Below, piece after piece: positions 7,157-16,031 of a DNA stretch of 20,990 nt. The notes under the pieces were generated by a model that saw only the letters and a list, made by a program, of their open reading frames with translations, was not told the DNA's origin and searched no databases. The DNA comes from Sedimentisphaerales bacterium (GTDB lineage: Bacteria > Planctomycetota > Phycisphaerae > Sedimentisphaerales > SM23-30): contig JAFGDI010000209.1 of assembly GCA_016932145.1 (NCBI GenBank), positions 1-20,990 of the forward strand, in the 5' to 3' direction. Each line of letters begins with the position of its first letter. Positions within the stretch are counted from its first letter, which is position 1. A program made the translations under genes and the position numbers.

Positions 7157-10100
7157 TCACTCAGTTAGCCAATCTGCGGCTAATATTGCAAGATCAGTCA
7201 TATCGGTCTTGAGGTCAAGATCAAGGTCTGTACGGGCATTTTGCACCGTAAAGATATTATCAGGGGCAAAATCGTGCAAGACAAGCGAATCAACCAGCAG
7301 TGAGCCGGTATCAAGGCCGCCATCTTCAATAGAAAGCACTATCTGATAAAGGTCACGACAGGAGCTGAAAGCTATAGTGTCGGGCAAGACAGAAATAATA
7401 TCGGTCCATTGTCCGGCGGGCAAAGAACTAATATCAATAATTAAACGCCCCTTACTATGCATACCAGAAGATACAGGGTCAAGATTAAATCTGCCATCAT
7501 AGAAATCAAGAATGATCTTACTAACCTGACAGCCAGATTCCTTTCTTATCCTGATATTCAGCTGGTCAAACAGACTTGAATTCACACGACGGTCACCGAG
7601 GATAAAAGGTACATGAGCGTGCATTTTACCATTAAAATTATAAGATAAACGCATTACCTTACCAAATTCACCGGCAGGGTCATTGAGAAGAGTAAGAGCA
7701 AGCTGGCCATAACCAGTTTCGGGGGTATAAACCCAGTTTTGCTGCATTTGTGCCGTATCAGCATAGGATTCCATATCTTCCAATACAGTCACCGGCTGCT
7801 GAGGTGTTTGGTAATCAGCCAGCCATTGACCTGCAAGCATATCAAGATCAGAGATATTTACACTGCCATCAAGGGCTATATCAGTTGGCTTAGCTACAGC
7901 ATTAACCAGATCGTTTTTCTGGCTGGTCAAAAGCAGACCGTCCCAGACTGCAAATTCATCAACAAAGCCATCAAAGTAACGCAGATGATTATTATTACTC
8001 TGCCAGTCATCGGCAAGCCAACGAAGAGAAGTACCAATAGCCATATAATCAAGTGTCATAGCACCAGTGGCAAAGCCGTTAATAGAACCGGTAGGCTGGC
8101 CATCAACAAATATCTGCCAGTTACCCTCTGAACGACTAACGATTAAGTTATGCCAGCGGCCATCATTAACTGTTATACCAGAGCGGGTGGTGCTATAAGA
8201 ACCGGCATTATCGCGTACGAGCAGACATATCTGACCGGGTAAGGTCTGAACACCATCAGCACCTAAGGCAATATCAATAATCGGGGTTTCCGAACTGGCA
8301 TTACGCATAGAGAATATCGGGCCGAAGTCGTCAAAAGTACAGATATAGCCAGATATGGCAAAGTCCTGTCCTACCGCAGTCGGCATGAGAGCATAGGCAC
8401 TACTGACATTAACATATTCATCTGCACCATTGAGATATAAAGCCCTGCCATCTATACCAACTGGCCTGGAAGCTGGCGAATCGGGGGCATTAAAGCCTGT
8501 CAGCAGGCCACTGCCGCCGGCTACCGCCCCGCTTTGCCCGGCAGTAATACCCTGAGTTTCATTAAAGCTCCATTGTAGCTTTCTGACAGCATCTACTGGA
8601 GCAGAATCGGTAGTAAAAGACCAGACAGGCCCGGCATATTGCCCACCCTGCCAGCAGGCTGTTACCTGCCAGTAATATTGAGTATCAAATAATAAAGCCG
8701 GCATATACTCTGTTTCTGTCAGGTTCGAGGCATCAACTATCAGGTCAGTTAATGCCGGGTCAGCAGCTATGCGTAACTGATAGCTATCTGCCTGAATATC
8801 GCCATAGAATTGCCAGCTTAAAGGTGTTTCATTAGTCAGAACTGCATCATTGGCTGGTTGGGGATCGATGTAGTTAGCAGTAAGCAACTCATTACTAAAG
8901 GCATAATGATGCCAGGTGTCAGCACTGACAACCGCCTGAAACGATAGTGAAAGAGAACCAGAGGCCGGTGCAGTATAAACATAACGGAATATACCCCCCT
9001 GGCCATCACCGTAGCAATTCTGGTCCAGAGTAGCAGTCTGACCATTATCACTGGTGGTAATGCTTACCTGACGGGTACCTGGTTCACCCCAGCCGCGAGA
9101 GTATAGATTCAAGGCATACTGCTGACCGGCAGAAAGGCCGTTGAGTGTCAGAGTTGCCGGTTGGCCATAAAAAAAACTGGTGAGCAAAGCCGCGCCACTG
9201 CCAGTTACAGCAGGATTGCCGGTACTATGGGCCATATGAGCGCCGGCGAGTGCCCAGTTTGCACCGGAGCGACCATTGTCATTTTCAAACGCTACGCCAT
9301 TAACCGCTGTTGTTACTCCTTCAGTAGTGTTAAGGTTGACTTTATGGGTATAAACCTTACCAGAGCTGACCGTTGACTCTGAGTCATTAAGCCAGAGGGC
9401 AGATGACCATTTCATATCTGAAGTAAAAACATAACTGCCCGAATCAACACTATAAAGAGCGTAACCATCAGCAAAGCTGAGAAAAGTAACACCCTGGGCC
9501 TGGGCAATGGGCAAACCTGATTCCCTGACAGCCGCGGCAGATGATGCCGGGACATATACTGTGGCAGTAGTACCGGCTGGAATTGTAATTTCATAGCTGA
9601 AATCAGAGCCATTAAGCTGCCACTTGGACTTAATCAATCCCCGAACAGATCGGAATGAGGTATCTGCCCAGGTCAACCTGTCATCAGGCTGAGGTTTGAG
9701 AATAACATGCTTAAATCCGGGAGAGCCAGCCTGGATACCACCAATATTTTCAAATATCCACTGACAAACAGCACCGAAAGAATAATGGGCAAAAGAATTC
9801 ATACCGGGGTCGGCAAATCCACTTTCTGGCGTCCAGCCATTCCAGCGTTCCCAGATAGTGGTAGCGCCATGCTTGATCGAAAAGCCCCATGATGGGAACG
9901 AATCGTTAAATAACAGGCGATAGGCAATATCATTACGGTCAATCTTAGCCAGAGCCAGCATAAGATCTTTTGTACCCACAAAACCGGTTGCCAGATGCCA
10001 GTTACATTCTTTAATCCGACGAATAAGATGATTGGCAGCCTGAGTCTTATTGGTGCTGTCAAGCAGGTCATAAGCCAGTGCCATTACATAAGCAGACTGG

Positions 10101-12634
10101 GTGTCACCTTTTATCTTGCCGGAAGAATCGATATAAGCCGATTTGAACGCGGCTTTGATCTGTGTGAACAACTGCTCATAATACACCTGATCGGCGGCTT
10201 GTCCCAATACTTGAGCGGTTTGGGCCATAAGGTCTGTACAATAGCCAAAATAGGCCATAAAGATAACATCATGCGGTGTGTTGTCATTTATATTGAGCCA
10301 ATCGCCAAAGCAATGGAAAGAAGCCGGAGGTAATAAATTGGCAGTGCAGCGATTTTTTGTGAATGCGATGAACCGCTTCATAGCATCATAGTTATCTGCA
10401 AGTATCTGCTTATCACCATACATCTTATAAATAGTCCAGGGGCAAATAACACCGGCATCAGCCCAGGCCGGGCCGCCGTCACCATGAGAGACCTTAAGCG
10501 GTGCAACAGTAGGAAACTGACCATCAGCCCGTTGAGCATCAGTAAGATCGCGCAGCCACTTAGTAAAGAAAGGCTGCACATCATTATGATAGATCGCTGT
10601 ATTGATATAAACCTGAGCATCACCCGTCCAGCCCAACCGCTCATCTCGCTGCGGGCAGTCGGTGGGAATGTCAATAAAGTTCATTCTCTGTGTCCAGAGC
10701 GAATTTGCCTGGAGTTTATTGATCATCGGATCGGAGCAGGAAAACGAACCAGTGCCGGGCGTATCACTACTCAATGCCAGGCCAACAATAGTATCAAGAG
10801 AAGGAGCGGCAGTCAGGCCGGTAACTTCGACATACTGGAAACCATGGAAGGTAAAATATGGCTGCCAAACTTCCACACCAGTCCCTTTACAGATATAAGT
10901 ATCAGTAGCAGCAGCACTGCGGAGATTGGCAGTATAGATAGTACCATCGGCATTAAGTACTTCAGCATGTCGCAACTGGATCATCTGACCCGGTGCCCCC
11001 TGCACACTAAGGCGAACGACACCGGCAAAGTTCTGGCCCATATTAAATACATAACAGCCAGGACTCGGCTCAGTTATAGCAATTGGTTGAACCTGGGCAA
11101 ATTCTACCACTGGCTGCGAGATGGCAGCCTGAACCAGAGGATTAACCTCAGGAGAGCCAGTTACAACCCCAGACCAGTCAGAGTCATTATAGCCGGGCAT
11201 ATCCCAGTTAGTAAGCTCTTTGCGGGCATCATAGCTTTCGCCCTGCAGAAAATCAGCCTGAGTTATCGGCCCTAAAGCTGCTTTCCAATCCGGCCCGGAA
11301 CTGATTGTCTGACTGGTACCATCAGCATAGTCAATATGAAGCTGGCATAATAAACGCAAATACTTGCCATAATGCTCTCTCTCACGGGCATAGCCGACAT
11401 AGCCGGCATACCAGCCATCAGCCAGAACCGCACCCATTGCATTAGCTCCACCTTGCAACAGATCAGTCACATCATAAGTCTGATAATAAACTCTCTTAGA
11501 ATAGTCTGTCCAGCCGGGAGAGAAATAATCCTGAGATACTCTCTGGCCATTAACATAAAACTGGAAAATGCCTAATGCCGTTACATAGACTCTGGCTCGC
11601 TTTATCGGTTTGGCGGCAAGCGTATAATCCTGCCGGAGATATCGGGCAGGCGGCAAATGCATAAGAGTCGAACCACTCCAGGGCGACATGCCAAAGTTGC
11701 CTAATACCAAAGCAGATGACCAGCCATTTGTATTAAACTGAGGCAGCTTCCAATCGGCAACTTCCAGGTTATTACAAAGCCAGAGACTATCAGTGACAAG
11801 ACTCATAGTAGAACCAGTTGTCGAGTCAATTGTAACAGCAGATACCAGACCTGCCGGATTAGCAGAACTACCCTCATTGGTTGCTTTTATTGCTATAACA
11901 TTAACACCGGCGATAAGAGACTCAGCCAGATCAACCTTACTGACAATTGTATGAGTAGTGCCGCTTTTTAATTCCTGACCATTGACATACAAAGTATAGG
12001 CATCGTCAGCAGTAATATAACAGTAAGCACTTTTAATAGTCCAGTTAGTTGGTATAGTGAAGTTGCGACGGAAATACCGAGTGCCGGGCTGGGTACCAGC
12101 GGCAGCGGCAGGATCAGTCCATATCCATTTGGCCTGAGACATAATAACGGGCACTGACTCAATTGCTTCTGCCGGATCGTAGCCTATCCACTGTGCTTGC
12201 CAGTCCTGACTGCTAAGCAGTCCCACAGACCAGAGGGCAGGTTCACTCCAGTCACTGACATTATCATCAGCGTCCCAGATGCGAACTTTCCAGAAGCATT
12301 CCTGACGGGCACTGAGCGGCTGTCCATCATAGATTACAGAAGTGTTATTATCACTTACTACCTTACCAGAATCCCAGAGATCGCCCTGCCCTAAAGCCAA
12401 TTGCCCGGCACTAGTAGCAACCAATATCTGATATGCAGTCTGCCTTTGGCTTCGCTGCTGTGAATCGAGTTCCCAGCTCAATCTGGGATCAGGCTTTTCT
12501 ATAGCCAGAGGGTCAACCAGATATTCACAACGAAGATAATCAGCCTGAACCAGACCAGGGCCAGCCTGTACCTGCCGACCAGTAGCGACCACGCTAATAA
12601 ATAATAACAGTAAATATATAAAGGAATTTCTCAT
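7157..12634 (-). CDS. Secreted multidomain GH78 alpha-L-rhamnosidase with FN3-like, LamG and split dockerin-like repeats
   Basis: 1825 residues; ATG at 12634 with GAGG eight bases upstream. Signal peptide about 1-24. Residues 30-140 are the N-terminal rhamnosidase Ig-like domain (LRCEYLVDPLAIEKPDPRLS). Residues 165-320 are a galactose-binding-like domain (ITADDAYTLYVNGQ), 340-505 the second beta domain (GWYAGYVGY), and about 625-965 the (alpha/alpha)6 barrel. In the barrel DCPQRDERLGWTGDAQ (659-674) holds the acid region (D664/E665) and TTIWERW (925-931) the base E929; residues 967-1070 form the C-terminal beta domain. GH78 enzymes release terminal alpha-L-rhamnose by inversion. Beyond this point typical GH78 proteins end, but here follow a repeated beta-rich module (1073-1252), an FN3-like domain (1258-1342), LamG (1352-1575), a dockerin-like loop (1585-1605), an EDMESY domain (1617-1785) and a last dockerin-like loop (1804-1823). 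This tail is paralogous to the upstream neighbour. It is probably the last gene of the sigma-FecR unit. Confidence 0.92.
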   Translation of the reverse strand: MRNSFIYLLLLFISVVATGRQVQAGPGLVQADYLRCEYLVDPLAIEKPDPRLSWELDSQQRSQRQTAYQILVATSAGQLALGQGDLWDSGKVVSDNNTSVIYDGQPLSARQECFWKVRIWDADDNVSDWSEPALWSVGLLSSQDWQAQWIGYDPAEAIESVPVIMSQAKWIWTDPAAAAGTQPGTRYFRRNFTIPTNWTIKSAYCYITADDAYTLYVNGQELKSGTTHTIVSKVDLAESLIAGVNVIAIKATNEGSSANPAGLVSAVTIDSTTGSTMSLVTDSLWLCNNLEVADWKLPQFNTNGWSSALVLGNFGMSPWSGSTLMHLPPARYLRQDYTLAAKPIKRARVYVTALGIFQFYVNGQRVSQDYFSPGWTDYSKRVYYQTYDVTDLLQGGANAMGAVLADGWYAGYVGYAREREHYGKYLRLLCQLHIDYADGTSQTISSGPDWKAALGPITQADFLQGESYDARKELTNWDMPGYNDSDWSGVVTGSPEVNPLVQAAISQPVVEFAQVQPIAITEPSPGCYVFNMGQNFAGVVRLSVQGAPGQMIQLRHAEVLNADGTIYTANLRSAAATDTYICKGTGVEVWQPYFTFHGFQYVEVTGLTAAPSLDTIVGLALSSDTPGTGSFSCSDPMINKLQANSLWTQRMNFIDIPTDCPQRDERLGWTGDAQVYINTAIYHNDVQPFFTKWLRDLTDAQRADGQFPTVAPLKVSHGDGGPAWADAGVICPWTIYKMYGDKQILADNYDAMKRFIAFTKNRCTANLLPPASFHCFGDWLNINDNTPHDVIFMAYFGYCTDLMAQTAQVLGQAADQVYYEQLFTQIKAAFKSAYIDSSGKIKGDTQSAYVMALAYDLLDSTNKTQAANHLIRRIKECNWHLATGFVGTKDLMLALAKIDRNDIAYRLLFNDSFPSWGFSIKHGATTIWERWNGWTPESGFADPGMNSFAHYSFGAVCQWIFENIGGIQAGSPGFKHVILKPQPDDRLTWADTSFRSVRGLIKSKWQLNGSDFSYEITIPAGTTATVYVPASSAAAVRESGLPIAQAQGVTFLSFADGYALYSVDSGSYVFTSDMKWSSALWLNDSESTVSSGKVYTHKVNLNTTEGVTTAVNGVAFENDNGRSGANWALAGAHMAHSTGNPAVTGSGAALLTSFFYGQPATLTLNGLSAGQQYALNLYSRGWGEPGTRQVSITTSDNGQTATLDQNCYGDGQGGIFRYVYTAPASGSLSLSFQAVVSADTWHHYAFSNELLTANYIDPQPANDAVLTNETPLSWQFYGDIQADSYQLRIAADPALTDLIVDASNLTETEYMPALLFDTQYYWQVTACWQGGQYAGPVWSFTTDSAPVDAVRKLQWSFNETQGITAGQSGAVAGGSGLLTGFNAPDSPASRPVGIDGRALYLNGADEYVNVSSAYALMPTAVGQDFAISGYICTFDDFGPIFSMRNASSETPIIDIALGADGVQTLPGQICLLVRDNAGSYSTTRSGITVNDGRWHNLIVSRSEGNWQIFVDGQPTGSINGFATGAMTLDYMAIGTSLRWLADDWQSNNNHLRYFDGFVDEFAVWDGLLLTSQKNDLVNAVAKPTDIALDGSVNISDLDMLAGQWLADYQTPQQPVTVLEDMESYADTAQMQQNWVYTPETGYGQLALTLLNDPAGEFGKVMRLSYNFNGKMHAHVPFILGDRRVNSSLFDQLNIRIRKESGCQVSKIILDFYDGRFNLDPVSSGMHSKGRLIIDISSLPAGQWTDIISVLPDTIAFSSCRDLYQIVLSIEDGGLDTGSLLVDSLVLHDFAPDNIFTVQNARTDLDLDLKTDMTDLAILAADWLTE

Positions 12635-12707
12635 CTCTTCTACCTCTTTCTAATACTGGAAATGCAAAAATGGGGAATATAAGTAGCGGGAAGTAATTAT
12701 AATAATA

Positions 12708-12740
12708 CAGGGCAGGGGCAATATGCTCACCCCTGCCCTG
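12708..12740 (-). terminator. GC-rich hairpin between the LamG protein and the rhamnosidase genes
   Basis: A perfect 11-base-pair stem, CAGGGCAGGGG / CCCCTGCCCTG, with an 11-base loop, 20 bases after the stop of the upstream gene. On the minus strand it is followed by TATTATTATAATTA, not a T run. It may act as a weak or partial terminator or as an mRNA-stabilising element that sets different levels of the two gene products. Confidence 0.5.
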
Positions 12741-12760
12741 CAAATCGAAATGATCACTGA

Positions 12761-15700
12761 TCATTCACCGCGTAGCCAGTCTTTGGCCATTATGGCAAAG
12801 TCTGAAAGATTCACATTGCAGTCGCCATTAAGGTCAGGCCACATTGCACCAGCAGTCAAAATACAATCGGTTGTTCCATCGGCAAATTCAATGGTGTCGA
12901 TGTAAACAGTACCGGTATCAGCACCGCCATCTTCAAACGAAACCTGTAATTGATACAGATCAGTACAAGCCTGAGTTTCTCTGTCATTGGAAATAGTGCC
13001 AGTAACAACAGTCCACTCATCAGCAGGTAAATTAGTAATATCAATTACCATACGACCTCTGCCGTAGATGTCAGATGCAACAGGATTAACTATGCCGCGA
13101 GCGTCAAAATAGTCAATAATCAGACGATTAAGCTCACAGCCTGCTGCCTTCTTGATACGGAAGCTGAGAGTATCATAGAGTCTCAGATCCACACCGCGTT
13201 GGTGCAGAGTAAAGGTTGTATGGAAATGTAAGTTACCTGGCTTGAAGGTATAGTCGATCTTGAGAACCTGACCCATGCCATTAGGATCTTCAACTACAGT
13301 ACGAACCTGATCGCCAAAGTTGTCTTCCTGAATATAAGACCAGTTGGCCTTGAGCGAATTCGGGTCAGCAGGATCATAAGATTCCATATCTTCCAGAACT
13401 GAATTTGGCTGAACTTCTATAACAGTATTAGCCAGCCAGTTATCAGCCAGAGCTGACATATCATCAATATCAACTGTCAGATCATTAGTAATATCACCCT
13501 TAGCAGGAACCTGAGCTGCCAGTGCTGCTATCTGAGCCGGCTGCATCTGACCGCTCCATATAGTATATTCATCAACCATTCCGTTAAGGAAAAGATAATA
13601 CTGACGATCCGGATTCCAGCCATCGTTCACCCATCTGAGGGATGCACCAATACCCATCATGTCCAGAGACACTTCGCCGGTAGCAGCACCATTGATAGTT
13701 CCACGGGAAATACCATCAACATACAAGGTCCATTTACCACCTAAACGAGTAACGATAAAGTTATGCCAACGGCCATCATTGATAGTTACAACTGATGTAG
13801 TTGAGCTCATTGAGCCGGTATCGTCGCGTACGATCATACATATCTTGCCAGGTTCATCTGTAACACCATTAGCACCAAGACAGATATCAATGATCGGGTC
13901 TTCGCTTTCACTATTACGCATTGAGAACAGCGGGCCATATTCACCCAGAGTGCAGACATAACCAGAGATCGCGAAATTCTGGCCGCTGGCAGTAGGCATA
14001 TATACCCAGGCATTACTGACATTTACATATTCATCAATACCGTTAAGTTTCAGAGCGTTACCGATCAGACCCGGTACATGAGAAACACCAAAGGTTGCAG
14101 GATCATTAAAGCCAGTAAGGATACCATCAGCATCTTCAGTTGGCCCTGTCTGCTCAGCTATAATGCCGGCAGTTTCGTCAAACTTCCATTCAATAACCTT
14201 AGTAGCATTGGCTGGCGGAGTTGTGATAAAGTTCCAGACCGGGCTGGTATAGATAACAGAACCAGCAGAAACGATCTCAACCTGCCAATAATAAGAAGTA
14301 TTTGAGGTCAGATAAGGAGTAACAGATGTCACTGACAGATTTGACTGGTTAACAATCAGATTAGTCATAGCCGCATCGGTAGCAACCTTAAGATTATAGG
14401 TTGGGTTGCTGACTGTACCTTTAAGTGTCCAGGCTAACTCGACACTGGCATCAACATTGGCACCGGGCAATACTGAAGGGTCAATATAAGCAGCAGTAGC
14501 AACTTCATTGGTAAAGGCATAATGATGCCAGCTATCACCAGTAAGAGGATTATATGTCAATACCAGTTCACCTGAAGCTGGTGCTGTATATGAATATCTG
14601 AAGATATGACCATTACCATCACCATCATGATTGCCATCGATAACCCAGGAACGGCCATCGGCACTGGTTGCCATAGCCACTCTGCGGGTATTGGCATCAC
14701 CCCAGCCACGAGTGTACTGGATAAGAACATAGTCAGTACCGGGAGTTAAACCGGTCAATTTGAGCTCTGCCGGATGACCGTAGAACATATTCTGAACCAG
14801 AGCACCACCATCACCACTTACATGATGACCACCACCGGTAGCACCACCAGCACCCGTTAAAGTCCAGTTTGCACCGCTGCGAGTATTGTCATTTTCAAAG
14901 TGTACACCATTAACATAAGTGGTAGTTGCCTCACTGGCATTATAGTTAACCTTGTGAGTATATACCTTACCAACACTGATCTCTGAATTTGAATCATCGG
15001 TCCAGGAAGCGTCTGTCCAATGCTCATCAGTAAACAGAGTTTCGAAAGCACGCACTGAAGTGATCTGGTTGGGCTCGTTCTGGTCAAGCTGGGTATATGT
15101 AGCTACCCGCCAATAATAAATAGTACCAGGTTCCAGTGTTGGGTCATAACTATATGATGTCTGCTCAGAACTGACCTTTGCAGCAGGGTCAAGATTTTCT
15201 ACCTTGACCACATTAGGGTCAAAATAGACATCAAATCTTGGGCTTGCCATACTGCCATCAAGTTCTTCCTTCCATTCCAGAACAGTATCAACACTTACTC
15301 TTATACCGTTTATACGATTAGCCGGGCTGACCAGGCTGACCTGCACAGGAAGTGCTCCGGTATAGAGGCAATTAGCAAACGCATAAACATGGAAACTGGG
15401 AGTAAGGCCTAAGCGTAATTCGCCACTGGCATTTGCCTCATAAACCCCTTTAATTATTATACCTTTATCATTACCATACATGTCCTGATTGAACAGATAC
15501 GATACTCCATTTTCAGTTAAGGTAACATCACGACTGCCATCTTCCCAGGCTACGCTAAAAAGACTTATCTCATATGTCTCACCGGGTATCAGGCCGTACA
15601 AGACCATACTGTTGAGATTATAGTGGAATTTGGTATTCATTGCCAGAGCAGCACTATCTCCAGTAATGCTGGCACTGCCTTCTGTAGCCCACAATCCGCC

Positions 15701-15946
15701 AGGAAGTTCCCAGCCGGCTGCAACTGAACCACTATTATTTGTATTAGTAAACACAACACCATTAACGGTAACAGTGCCATCAGATGTTGAGTTATTATTG
15801 ATCGCATGGGTATAACTTTTAGCAGAGCTAAGCCCGGTTGACGCATCATCGGTCCACGGCGAAACTGACCATACGGCTGCCTGGGCCACTGTCTGCAAAC
15901 TAAGCATCAGTGCCATTAGCCAAACACACTTAAGCAACTTTTTCAT
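12761..15946 (-). CDS. Secreted non-catalytic multidomain LamG protein, paralogous to the rhamnosidase C-terminal half
   Basis: 1061 residues; ATG at 15946 with GGAG seven bases upstream; signal peptide about 1-23 (MKKLLKCVWLMALMLSLQTV AQA). Domain order: beta-rich module copy 1 (24-195), FN3-like (199-304), module copy 2 (305-485), FN3-like (488-576), LamG concanavalin-like domain (584-805; LKLNGIDEYVNVS, NDGRWHNFIVTR, LYVDG), dockerin-like loop (817-838), EDMESY domain (849-1022), and a terminal dockerin-like loop (1037-1058, DLNGDCNVNLSDF). No catalytic motif of a known enzyme family was found, so it is probably a glycan-binding or surface-attachment protein. From about residue 302 to the end it aligns almost without gaps with residues 1070-1825 of the downstream rhamnosidase, sharing blocks such as GKVYTHKVN, FENDN, RSGANW, WHHYAF and NDGRWHN. 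This points to duplication and to a shared partner. It lies 85 bases after the FecR gene and 126 before the rhamnosidase, in the same direction. Confidence 0.85.
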   Translation of the reverse strand: MKKLLKCVWLMALMLSLQTVAQAAVWSVSPWTDDASTGLSSAKSYTHAINNNSTSDGTVTVNGVVFTNTNNSGSVAAGWELPGGLWATEGSASITGDSAALAMNTKFHYNLNSMVLYGLIPGETYEISLFSVAWEDGSRDVTLTENGVSYLFNQDMYGNDKGIIIKGVYEANASGELRLGLTPSFHVYAFANCLYTGALPVQVSLVSPANRINGIRVSVDTVLEWKEELDGSMASPRFDVYFDPNVVKVENLDPAAKVSSEQTSYSYDPTLEPGTIYYWRVATYTQLDQNEPNQITSVRAFETLFTDEHWTDASWTDDSNSEISVGKVYTHKVNYNASEATTTYVNGVHFENDNTRSGANWTLTGAGGATGGGHHVSGDGGALVQNMFYGHPAELKLTGLTPGTDYVLIQYTRGWGDANTRRVAMATSADGRSWVIDGNHDGDGNGHIFRYSYTAPASGELVLTYNPLTGDSWHHYAFTNEVATAAYIDPSVLPGANVDASVELAWTLKGTVSNPTYNLKVATDAAMTNLIVNQSNLSVTSVTPYLTSNTSYYWQVEIVSAGSVIYTSPVWNFITTPPANATKVIEWKFDETAGIIAEQTGPTEDADGILTGFNDPATFGVSHVPGLIGNALKLNGIDEYVNVSNAWVYMPTASGQNFAISGYVCTLGEYGPLFSMRNSESEDPIIDICLGANGVTDEPGKICMIVRDDTGSMSSTTSVVTINDGRWHNFIVTRLGGKWTLYVDGISRGTINGAATGEVSLDMMGIGASLRWVNDGWNPDRQYYLFLNGMVDEYTIWSGQMQPAQIAALAAQVPAKGDITNDLTVDIDDMSALADNWLANTVIEVQPNSVLEDMESYDPADPNSLKANWSYIQEDNFGDQVRTVVEDPNGMGQVLKIDYTFKPGNLHFHTTFTLHQRGVDLRLYDTLSFRIKKAAGCELNRLIIDYFDARGIVNPVASDIYGRGRMVIDITNLPADEWTVVTGTISNDRETQACTDLYQLQVSFEDGGADTGTVYIDTIEFADGTTDCILTAGAMWPDLNGDCNVNLSDFAIMAKDWLRGE

Positions 15947-16031
15947 TTTGACTCTCCAATTTCAAAAATATCCATTAGTTCCTGTAAAAATACACTTACG
16001 CATAACCAGCCACAAAATGCTGGCATAGCTT

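Noticed and set aside
10484..11275. Open frame of 263 codons on the plus strand inside the rhamnosidase gene
   Set aside because: It is antisense to the conserved GH78 domains. Its sequence has no recognisable domain and the composition of a shadow frame.
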